NCBI GenBank assembly: GCA_964017195.1
Contig: OZ024898.1
Coordinates: forward strand, 936,001 to 1,000,000
Source: Siderastrea radians
Lineage: Eukaryota; Cnidaria; Anthozoa; Scleractinia; Rhizangiidae
Length of the DNA: 64,000 nucleotides
Reading direction: 5' to 3'
Shown here: positions 27,201 to 39,200 of the stretch, one piece after another
Layout: each line of letters starts with the position of its first letter
Numbering within the stretch: position 1 is the stretch's first letter
The notes under the pieces: generated by a model
Database searches by the model: none
What the model saw: only the letters and a program-made list of their open reading frames with translations
Told to the model about the DNA's origin: nothing
Made by a program: the position numbers and the translations under genes

Positions 27201-30200
27201 CAAAACGCGAATTACTTTCGACACTCAAATGAAAACCGCTCTATATATATATATAATTATATATATATACTCATTGAAGGAAAGCGAGGACGAACAACTT
27301 CTGACGACTAAAAAGTTAAAAAATTTAATAAGAAATAAAAACGTTTCGGTCTTAGACCTTCATCAGTTACATGAAAAATTGAACTTATCAAATCTACCTT
27401 AAATAAGATTACAGTACAAAACAAGACGCAAAATACAATTAAACGCTATGAGTTACGTAACCGGCGTGATTATAACAATACTAAAACGAGGATAAGTGAC
27501 ACTAATCAAAAACATTCAAAAATAAAAACAATACAGTACAATGATTATATAACGAAAAAAGGAAAACTAAACAATACTAACAATTAAACGTAATTACAAG
27601 GTGTAGATACAGGTACAACACTAAATAAATGAACGATACAAGGCAAAAATTTAACAAAAGACCGGAAATATGCTACTATAAAAATAATAATTAACAAAAG
27701 ATGACAGGTAAGGCTAAAAACTAAAAACTACTAATTCAAAAAAGATGACATTTGCAATGTGGCAAAAGAAAGAGCAGTCAAAAGGAAAGCAACCTACGTT
27801 TACGCAAACATGGATCATAACAAAATCCCAAATTGAGGCCTTTGGAGCCCCAAAGGGCCGATAGACAACAAAATCCCTGGGGGGGCCCTTAAACAATGAC
27901 CGTAATAAGTTCCCCGGACAGGGCCTTTGAGTATACCCAACACCTAAGAGGCTGACAAAATCCAAGAAAAAGGCCTTTGAACGGCCATATATCACGAACG
28001 AAGAATCGCGAAAAGAAAATTAATTATAACAAATTCTATTCCTAGAATGAAATTCTTTTCTTTTATTTAAACCATGGGGTGCCAAAGAGAACAGCTGAGC
28101 ACTCCAACAAGCCTCCTTTGTAATTAAAAGCCTGTCGATCTCGTCCGAGTTGTTTGGGGCCTGCACCTGATCAATACATTGAAACGAAAAATCATCTAAA
28201 ATGTGTGAAGTTTTGTTGAAATGCACTGCTACTTCACAAGTTGTTTTGTTTGTGAGCATAGCAGACTTGTGATTACGAAACCTAATTCGTAATCCTTTCG
28301 TAATCACAAGTCTGCTATGCTCAAACAAAACAACTTGTGAAGTAGATTTGAGAAGTTCAATTTTTCATGCAACTGATGAAGGTCTAAGACCGAAACGTTT
28401 TTATTTCTTATTAAATTTTTTAACTTTTTAGTCGTCAGAAGTTGTCCGTCCTCGCTTTCCTTCAACGAGTTTTAATTCCATGCAGTGAGGCTTGGACTGT
28501 GAATCTTTGATCCTCCTGATGCAGTGGCATTCTATGTTGGCCTGAGGCAACCATGAACTGTTTTCAATTTTATATATATAGAATATATAACAGTAAGAAT
28601 TCAAGAGTTAGTTTTTATGGACATTTACTCGCTACTGTTATTCACCGCTCTAGTTCAGCTATTGAGCACTTTGTAGTAGATGACATAAATTCAATCTGCT
28701 AATGTGCAGAATGGTTTTCAGACAGCACCCAACTTTTCAGGAGCAGTAAATATTATAACGAAAATTATTCCAGGCTTCAGATGTATTTCATCGCTTTATT
28801 GCTACAGCTCTGTTTCGTATGGCCAAAGGATGACCACACTGGAATAATTTTCGTTATAATATATATATATATATATATATGTATAAGTAGGTTTTTGGAG
28901 CTTGACTATTTGATCTTGAACATTTATTGCTACTCAGAGTTTTATGCTTACAAAGCAATCATCAGGCAACTGCCAAAATTAACTAATACATGCAAAGATA
29001 TAGAAAACTTGGGACAATGCTTACAAAAATCGCATAACATTTCCAGCAGTGTCTAGTCACTAAGTTAGGGCGGTTTTCAATAGGAACTTTCTTGAGTGTC
29101 TGCAACTTGATATCAGTTCATTTCTTTTGTTCAGAGTGGACATTTCGGGTTTACAAATTATAAAATACTTTTTCCACAAACACAAGTTGCATTTCTTACA
29201 ATGTACCGTTGCAAATCATGTTACAATCGACCATTGAAAATCTTAAATAAACCATTTAAACAAGTGTGCGCGCTAAATAGCCTGTGCGGTGTACATGAAA
29301 ACTGCACGCGCAGCATTACCTGCGCGGTGTTGTTTAACTAAATTTAAGAAAATTTAAGAATGTATTTTTTTTTGTGCCTGCAGGTGGAAATTAGTTCATT
29401 CCGCTTGTTTAGCGTTGCCAGATGTGGTTTAGTAATGATAAAAAATTTCTCAGTTAAGCATAGATTGCATCGCTTTGTGATGTTCATGTAGGCCTTTGCT
29501 TTAGCAAGGATTTTCCATTTTATCGTGCAGTTTTCTCGCTTGCTTTTAAGCTGCCGAAGGTGCTTGCTTAGTCCAGTGTCACTCTTTCGCTTCTCGTTTT
29601 TAAAAGACACCTGGTGGTTTCTCCATCTGGTTTTGAATTCCATTGATGTTATTCCTACATAAGTCTCAGTTCTATTCTTTGACTTAACAGTTGCCTGGCA
29701 AACAACTTCCTTTGTCAGGCATGCACCTTCTTGCAGGCAGGCAGGCAGGCACCTTTGAGTGCCCTTTAGAAGGTGCATGCCTGACAAAGAAAGTTGTTTA
29801 CCGGGCAACTGTTAAGGTGGCTCCCTAGAGTTTCTACAAAAGTGACTATACGAACTGACAAGACTTGCAAAAGAAGCCCTAGTTCTGTTGTCTTGCAATC
29901 TTTGTTCCTGAATTTTACCAATAAGGTTGCCAACATAATTACCCTTATTTTCCAGGTTTTGCTTCTTAGGCATAGGCCGTTGCCATGACAACAAAGCATC
30001 TCAAGAATGACAGATATTTCCCATTAATTCGTCTTTTTTCTTAAATATTTTGATTTTCCCTCGGTGAAATTTTTTTGACTAACATTTTGCATATATGGGG
30101 TCGTTCAGACGGATTCACCAATATCACGTGATTTCTTATTTTTAACCATTAAACTGGATTGCACTGACAGAATTTTTCCAAAAAATAATATGTGAAAGGT

Positions 30201-33200
30201 AGCGTTAGTATCTCAAATTGTGCAAAATTAAAAAAAAATTCACCAAAGGAAACGCGGGAAAATTTACTGTTAACTTTGCTTTTTTTGGCTATGCTGACAT
30301 CATGAATATCAGGAAAAACCTACGATTTTATGTCAGCGCGCGCAGATTACTACAGCTCACAACATCAGCGCACGCGCAGTCATAAAACTATAGGGAGCCA
30401 CCTTAAGTCGAATACAACGGATTCAAATCAAATGGGCTTAAAATTACAATCGACACGAACAAAAGAATTCGTAGACTTCTTAGACGTGACCTTCGACCTC
30501 ACAAGCAGCAGCTATAAACCATACATGAAACCCAACAACAAATTATTGTACGTCTACCAGCAGAGTAACCATCCCCCAGCATTACTAAAGAACATCCCGC
30601 TGAACAGCTATAAAAGGCTAATAAACATTTCATCCAGTAAAGAAGTCTTCGAGGCAGCCATCACTCCCTACCAAAAAGCACTTGAAGAAAGCGGATGTGA
30701 TCACAAGCTCACATACCACCCAGAGGCACAGCAAACGAGAAATAAAAGAAAACGAAAAGGGAACATTACAATTGGTACAACCTGCCAAGGAATTCAAACC
30801 TAAAAACCAACCTCGGAAGAAAGTTTTTGTGTATCATTGACAAATGCTTCCCCAAGATCCACCCGCTACACAAGATCTTCAACAGACATACGCTAAAGCT
30901 CAGCTACTCGTGCATGCCAAACATGAAATCTGCGTATCACATCACACAACAAAAGCATCCTTTCAAATGTCACACCAGCGCCAACTCAACAATCATGATG
31001 GGTGCAACTGCAGGAAAAAAATGAATGTCCCCTTGAATTTCAATGCCTCCAAACTAATGTGGTGTACCAAGCAACGGTGACAAGTGAAGCTTCAACAGAA
31101 TCATACCTGGGACTTGCAACAAACTTCAAAGAACGCTACAGAAACCACAACGCATCCTTTCGACACACAAGCAAAAGAAATGAAACTGAACTGTGAAAAC
31201 ACATACGGACTCTAAAAGACGAGAAAAAGCCCTTTAAAATTAAATGGAAAGTACTAAAAAAGTGTCAACCCTACAATAACATTAGCAAGAAATGTAATTT
31301 ATGTCTTCACGAAAAGTTTATTATCATCTGTAAGAAAGATATATGCAGCTTAAACAAACAAAATGAATTAGCAAGTTCATGCCCCCACAGAAATAGATAT
31401 GTCCTCAAGAACTTTAAAGTAACGAAATGTAACAACTGCTACCCAGCAAGCATATCTTGTATTTAACCGCCAGCATTCAAATTAACGGTCATTTGAGTAA
31501 ATTGCCTGAAGAGTGTGGTCATCTTTTGACCATACGAAACAGAACTGTAGCAATAAATCGATGAAATACTCTCGAAGCCTGGAACCTTTTTGAATAATTT
31601 ATATATATAGGAGGAGGAGCACAAGGTATATACTAGTTACAACATTCAAATTTAAAATTCGGGTCAATGGTAAATATATTTGACATGCCATGACGTAGAG
31701 CTAAAATAAGATGAAAGTAAGTAGGCTATAGAAATATCTTAATGTGGATTATAAAAATTATACAAGGCTGTTTATAGTAGGTTTGAGTCTATGAATCCAG
31801 TAATTTTCCCGAGCTCTTCTGATATCTTGATTAGGATTTCTAACTTTTTCAATAACAGTTAATTTAAGATATTTAACTCCACAGTTTTTAAAGTGCCTGA
31901 CAGTTGGAATATTTTTATGTCCATCATTAATGTCACTGTGGTGTTGATTTGCCCAGCGGTGAATGGGGTTTCTTGTTTCACCTATATACTGATTATTGCA
32001 TTTGCTGCATTCGGTCAAATATTTGATGTTACTAGTTCGGCACGTTGTGCATTGTTGTAGTGTAATTTTTTCTCCTGTAGTAGTGCTTGTCACTGTCTGT
32101 GTAAAATGTCCACATGTCTTGCAGCATGCACATCTTGTGTCCACTCCACAGGGCCTGAATTCAGAGCTATGATATTGTGTTGGCCTTATTTTGTTGCTTG
32201 TGTTTGTTCAAAAAGTAAATATATATATACCACTTGAAAAATAAATCCCACTTGAAAAATATCACGAAAACAAAAGAAAACAAAAGATAAATATATAATT
32301 ATGTACACGTTTTTCCAGTCACAATTTTTTTGAAAACAGGTGTATAATTATGTATAATATAAAATTAATTACAAATTTAATCTTGTTTTGGCCTTCGTTT
32401 CCAATAGTATCTTTGTTTCATTACTAAAAATACTAAAAACAGGACAACTCCTTAGCGAATGTGGATATTTATTAAAAAGGAAAGTGGCTTGGTCCTGAAA
32501 TGTGTGTTATGAAATGGCAGTATTTCAATCAACTGGCCTCAAATCACACCCATTAATATAAATTGCATAATATACCTGCTGTTGGATGCAAACAAATTTA
32601 CCTGGCTAATGGATATGCTAAAATAATCATACAATCTGACCAAAAAAAAGAAAGAAGATAAAAAGTCCTATCTAAAACTTGGAATTACTAGAAAAGTTCC
32701 TTTTATATTTATTTATCACTAATATTAATTTGTAAGTTGGAAACAACAAAAACTTGGCTTAGCTGCGACTTTACCTTTCAGCGATAGAGCCATTGAGTTT
32801 AGTTGTTTGATTGTGTTTTGCTAGATTGGAGTGGCAGACCGTGTGGATGCAATTTATCGGAGCACAGACTGGTCCAGTGAATACACGGGATATGGCTTTG
32901 AAATTGCAAAAGTATGCATTAATAATATGCTTGCCAGTCAACCCTTTTACTCCCAAGAGTGCCCAAAATGAGAATTCAAGACAAGTCCCAAATTTCATTT
33001 TGCAAAATGCTTGAATATAAATGTGAAAGTACTGATAAAGAGGTTTCATTTGAGTGGTCACAACAAATGGTTTCATCCACAGATTCAACAGTTAAAACCA
33101 CTTAAAAATGTCTCCCTCCACAATTGACTCAGTTAATGTTACAATGACACTGTCAAGTGCCCGAGGAATTATACCAGAAAAGAAAATTTTCATTAACTAA

Positions 33201-36200
33201 TTCATTATCAAGATTTAAATAGGATACCTCCTTGATTGAAATTTAGGCAAGCTTTTAACACAACTGATGTGTCTTTCCTTAGGTGATTGTTCACAAGGAA
33301 AGTCACCCCTCGAGTGCGAACCACTACAACAAGCTCCTTCCAAAAGATCCGTGGCTCATTAAGGATCTCTTACGGGTATGATGAGATAATTCAGAGCAAA
33401 CAATGATTAAAAATAATCTGTGGCAGCTCTTTTGAAGCATTTTTTTTGGGGGTGTAAAATGTTTTCTTATATGCAGCATAACAAGAGCTATTAAGCTATT
33501 TCCCCGTTTGTGATACAGTAAAAAGTTTATTGTTATGATACCAACTATGTGCAGTGCATATTATCTAAAATTGCGACTCTTGATGAGGTCGGCAAGTACA
33601 TACTCCTGGGTGCATGGAAACAATTTAATTCACTCTACAATGTATGATACCAAAAATAAAAAATAAATTAGAAAACCATCAAACAAACAAATTAATTCAA
33701 CCACTTGTTAGCGTCTTTCATAATTTACAGTATTTACATGTAATCTCGTTAGAAATGCTAAAATGCAAATGATACAGCAATGCGCAGGGGCCATGCTACA
33801 GCAATGTAGTTTTTGAGTGCTAATTATGTAATCTTTACTGTGGTTATTTGTTAATAAAGTTTTGGTTATAAAAAAAATGATACAGCAATGCACCAGTATC
33901 GCAGAGGCCATGGGTTCAAATCCCGTTGTAGCCTTGAAATCTTTTTTTTTTTCAGGCTAAAAAAGCAATATTGCTTAAATTGCTACGCACTGCAAAGATC
34001 ATTCTACTCATTGCACGTTAATACAGCAGTTCATATAAAAATTATATGTCTTTCATATATACATAACATCATCCATTCCACCTGCAGGATTTAAAAGAAC
34101 CCAAAATTGACCTGCTCCCAACATCTTAAGGCTTCATAGCTCAGTTGGTAGAGCAACGCACCAGTATTGCGGAGGCCATGGGTTTGAATCCCATTGTAGC
34201 CTTGAAATCTTTTTTTCAGGCTAAAAAGCAATTGCTTAAATTGCTACGCACTGTGAAGATCATTCCACTCATTTCATGTTAATGCCCTTAAAGGTATTAT
34301 TGTTGTTACAGTTTTTCATAAACCCTTCAATTAAAACCTCTCAACTGGAAGATTTAAATCTTTTTTTTTTCCCACAGACATTCAGTCTATCAAAGCAGTG
34401 GAAGGAGTATTGTTTAGCCCATTTGTTTACGTATCAAGACTTTGCTGATGGTGTCATTGGTCTAGCTTATGTTGGCAACCCAAAACGAAATGCAGTTGGA
34501 GGAATTTGCACTGAAGGTAATCTGTCAGAAGTCATTTTCTCTTGTTATTTTCAATCTGGGTCTTTCCACTTAAGGTATTGAAAAAGTCCTAGATCTAGAA
34601 GCTAATACATCTTGAAAAAGTCCTAGATCTAGACCTAATATATAATATTAATAATAATTTCTTAATCGTGCACAAAGCAAACCAAATTTTCTCAGAGTCG
34701 TGGCATTTTGGCAGGCTTTACCATATGTCTTCTGATCCAAGCATAGATCATGATTTAGCTTTGTCATTTACACTGTATGTGTCTGTGGTGGTGTAGTGGT
34801 TAGTACATTGGATTTCAGATCCGAAATGGTGGTTCGACGCCCAGTCCCTGCCATCGTGTTGTTTCCTTAGACAAGAAACTTTACCACATATTGTCTCTCT
34901 GTACTCTGTACTGTGTCTCCACCTTTTTATATGATAACTTTTGATTGCTTCCGCTCTTGTTAATAGATTACTTCACGGATAACAATTGGCTTTACCTCAA
35001 CACTGGGCTGAGTAGCAGTGTGAACTGGGGACGAAAACTGCTGACAGAAGAGGCAGACATTGTGACTGCTCATGGTATTTTTTATGTGATATAGCAAACA
35101 CGAGAAAGAGTGTTTCATCTGGATATCCAAACCCTGAGAAGTGGGTTGAAAAAACGAGGTGCAGCCAAGTTTTTTTGACCGACTTCGAGGTGTTTGGATA
35201 GCTGATGAGACACTCTTTCGGGTTTTTGATATGGCTTCTCAAACCATTCATAATTCTTGGAGAAATTCAAAGGAATTCGCAAAATTTTATGCTAATTAAG
35301 ATCCGGTATCCAAACCACCGTCACGGCAGTGATTTCCTTTGTTTTCTCTTTATGAATTATTAAGGAGTTTGAGAATTTATAGTAATAATAAGTCTTTATT
35401 CATCAGATAAGATACATATCAGATGTTACAATAAAAATGACAAGAAATAAGTGCAAAAAATACAGTACGGTTTTTAGCTGATTAAACACTGCAGCATTTT
35501 TTAAATTTTTAGGGTTTCTGATGCAGCATTTATTTAAGGGCGGCATTTATTCGAGTAAATACAGCATATAAGTGAACTAAATTCTAAAAATTTCTAAGAT
35601 CTAATATTTATATAACTAGGTTAGGCATCATTTATCCACTGCAACATTTACAAATGAAGCCCCTGCCCTATTCATTGCTATTCTTGTCTACAATTGTATC
35701 GCATCTTCTGATCTCATCTTTTCACCTTAATTTTGGCTACCCTCGTGAATGACTTATGTGTTACATGCACTGTTAAATCCCAGTCACTGGAAAAAAATTC
35801 AGTGTTACAGGTGGAATTTGAACCCATGACATTCCTCTACTATCTGAGCTGCAAATCCACAATGTGTGGCTCCAGAAAATATCCACATCCCCACCACAGA
35901 GGGTCACTGGAAATTCTGAGGGGGGGAGGGAGGGGGTCTTAAAGGCCAAGATTTTTAAAGGAAAGCATGAGCCTAAACTGGAATTTCCAGAGGGGTGGGG
36001 TGGGGGTCCAAACCCAAAAAAACCCTCTGTAGGGGGAGTATGGATTTTTTCTGGAACAACACAATGGGAAAAGCATATGGATGACTCTCACTTGATTTTG
36101 TCTGTGCAAGGGATATTTCAGCAACGAACGTGCCTAGCATGTGTACATTCTATATTAGAATCATCCTCCGATGAATCAAGTAATTTTTGCTACACTGATA

Positions 36201-39200
36201 AAAACTCATCCTGTTTCCCACTGTTTGCTTCTTCTTCCCCATCTGTCCTCTACCATTTTTGCTGCATATCCTCATGTCAAAATTTATATTTTATTATTTA
36301 TTGCCTTTTTTTCTCTTCCTTTTCTAATTTATGCCACCTGGAACAATTGCAACTTTCATAAGAAATTGGTAAGTTGTTAGTTGTATTTCTAATTTAAGAA
36401 AAAGGCAACCTTTTCTGTGTTATGTAGTAAGTAAGTGAAAACATGAAAGGAAGTTTGCGATTGTGGTGAATGGTATCGAATCAAAGAGCCAAAGGAAAGT
36501 GTTTCCTGTTCTGTTTAAAATTCCCTTGAACTTTCATGAAAGGTAGTATTACTGTTTTTAAATTTGTAGTAATAGATACATGTACACTCAAACTAATCTT
36601 CTGTTTCCACAGTCTTATTGTAGATAGCTTTTAACCAATTATCACAGTGCTTATTTCATGGAAGTTTGAGTGGATGCTTATTTCTGTAGACTTTTAGTTA
36701 GGGACATAGCATATATAATAATAACAATAATAATTAAAATTTATATAGTGCCTAATTAGTCTCCACGTCAGCTCTAGGCACTTCACAAAATGTTGAGAAT
36801 AAATTGAAAAGCTAAATTAATGCATAAACAAAATGTAACCCTACTAAGAATATGCTTTTTTAAAAAGATAAGTCTTATGTTTAGACCTATGCACCTTGTT
36901 GATTTTTTAATGTTTCATACCTAATGTTTGACCAGGAAATTATTACTGTTATTTATTACCATTATGACATCACACTTAACTAGTCTGTGAAAACTGCTTT
37001 CAGGGCACAATTTTGGCAGTGAGCATGATCCAGAAGCTGGCGAATGTGCACCAGGTGATACAAAGGCTGAGGGCGGCAAATATATCATGTATCCTGCCTC
37101 TGTCAGTGGACAACTAAAGAACAACAAGGTACGCACATCCCGGAGGTGGGGGGGGGGGGAGGCACTTGACCCACTTTTGGGTGTAGGGGTGCCACTGAGG
37201 GTATGTATGAACCTTGACCCTGTTTAGGACAAAAAAGGCCTAAGTTTCGGACAACACCCTCTATGTTAGATCCCTGTTTTGGACAAATGACAAAATAACA
37301 CTCTCTTGTTTTAAGGACAGTGCCTCCAAATACAGAGGTATTTTTGCAAAGGTTATGGCTATGGGGGAAAGGTAGATCTAAGCAAGTGTTGTTGGAATCT
37401 AAAAAGAAAAATGTGGGTCACCATACATTTTTCAGAGATAATTAAGCAAACATAATTCTAAAAGAGCTTTAAAATACAAAGAATGTATGGCAATTTCTTT
37501 CCAAATTTATGGTCGACTATTTCTGAAAAAATGTGTGGTAACCCACAATTTTCTTTTTGGATTCATTTCTGACAGCCCTTGCTAAGGGCTAGGTACTTTT
37601 TCCATGTAGTAATAAACTGCGCAAAAATATCTTTGTATTAGAAGGGAAATGAAACTTGAGTATCTTGGAGCAGACCAGAGATGCGCAGAACGTATGTGCA
37701 GTAACAAAAGGAGGCACTGCCCTTAAACAATTTTAAAGTGTTTTAAAAACCTTTCAAATGTCTCTGATCTAGGATTGCTGAATATTGGATAAGTGGTTGC
37801 CACCTTCCAATGAAACCAGTGGGTCTAACTAATTTCCTCATGCTACTGATTTACATCAGTTTTTTTGTCCTTACACAGAAGTTCTCTCCATGCAGCAAGC
37901 GTAGAATTCTTGAAGTTCTGAAATCCAAGTCAGAATTTTGTTTCACAGGTAGGACAACTCTTTCTATGTGCCCCCTGGGGATTTTTTTTCTTACTTAATG
38001 CTATATTCACCCTTTGGCACACAAAAAGAGTTCCCCCCCCCCCCCCTTAGGACTGACATAAAATAAAATGAGCACTTCGTTTTGCAAAAAGAATAAAACA
38101 CTTATTTTGGTATTTAAACAAAAGCTAACGCTTTAGAACTACACTCTTTTTTCGTTATAAGAACCATTTTTATAAGAACGTTGAGGCTGAGATTTGCCCC
38201 CAAATTTAAGAAAATGTATGGGCTAAAATAAGAACATCCTCAGGAACAAACACTTAAAATTTCAATGTTAAAACCAGCAGGGAAGTCCAATCACACTGCC
38301 TTGAAAATTAAAAGAATTGAATTACTAAGAACTCTTAAATTCCTAGACACAATTAATGGAGAATGGTGTCTTTTGTGTCTTTTATCAAATTGGGCCGACA
38401 TTATCAAAGAAGCTGCCATATCAATCACACGTAGGATCGGGCCGACAAATCTTATCGTGTAAATGGCCAAAACATGTGACCATTAAAAAAAAGCTATTGA
38501 GCAATACTCTCTGTGGTGTTTCCTGTTGTCCTGTTATTGTAGGATCCTAATGGTCTTATTATTATAATGCTGTACAAGGTGGTTCTAACATCTGAATCTG
38601 CGCATCAGACCCTAAAGCATGGCCATCAAATTAAATCTATCCAACTGTATTTTTCAAGGTTGTTCTAACTTGAAACTTTTCAAAACCTTAAGATTTTGTT
38701 TTCTTTCAGAGCCAGAAACTGCAATCTGTGGCAACTACAAGACGGAGACCAAGGCAGGTGAAGAATGTGATCCTGGAGGTATTGTTGTACCTCTAAACAC
38801 CCAGTGCTGTACAAAAGATTGCAAGCTGAAAGGCTTATGCAGGTAAGAAACTTCATTCCTTCACTAAACTAACATCTTCTCCATCTCCTCCTACTTCTTC
38901 CTTATTTTTGAAAGACATTTTATTGCAGTATTATTGTGCTACAAGGTGGCCTGTTTTTAGTAAGTCAATGCCATAGTGACTGCAATTTGAGGTGAAAGGT
39001 GGTACTTTTGGTCAAAGAAAGCCACACTAGCGAGGGTTTCAAAGATAAATACCACAAATGAACTCAAACCAGTGGAAGAAAGAGATAAACAAACATAGAG
39101 TGAAAACCTAAAATTTGAGCTCCTCTTTTTCGTGATTCAAAGATAACCGAGTTTGAGACAGCTAGTAACAAATGACTAAAAAATAATAAGCAAACCCTAG

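Larger units (their letters stand above)
27260..28470. mobile_element. Penelope-like element with inverted end copies
   Basis: The first about 130 bp (27260-27390) and the last about 130 bp (28345-28470) are inverted copies: left GACGACTAAAAAGTTAAAA..., right ...TTTTAACTTTTTAGTCGTC. Each carries the same hammerhead-like block. A minus-strand frame (28020-28289) encodes [20 protein letters not shown] and [20 protein letters not shown], the C-terminal half of a Penelope GIY-YIG domain. At 28230-28310 this coding DNA folds back on itself, so the element is a head-to-head partial dimer. Confidence 0.65.

Noticed and set aside
35139..35144. Alternative microexon AAGTGG (HEVGH)
   Set aside because: Weak donor GTTGAA, weak acceptor, only 64 nt of intron before it, and within an inverted repeat; the 36363 candidate fits far better, though this one is not excluded.
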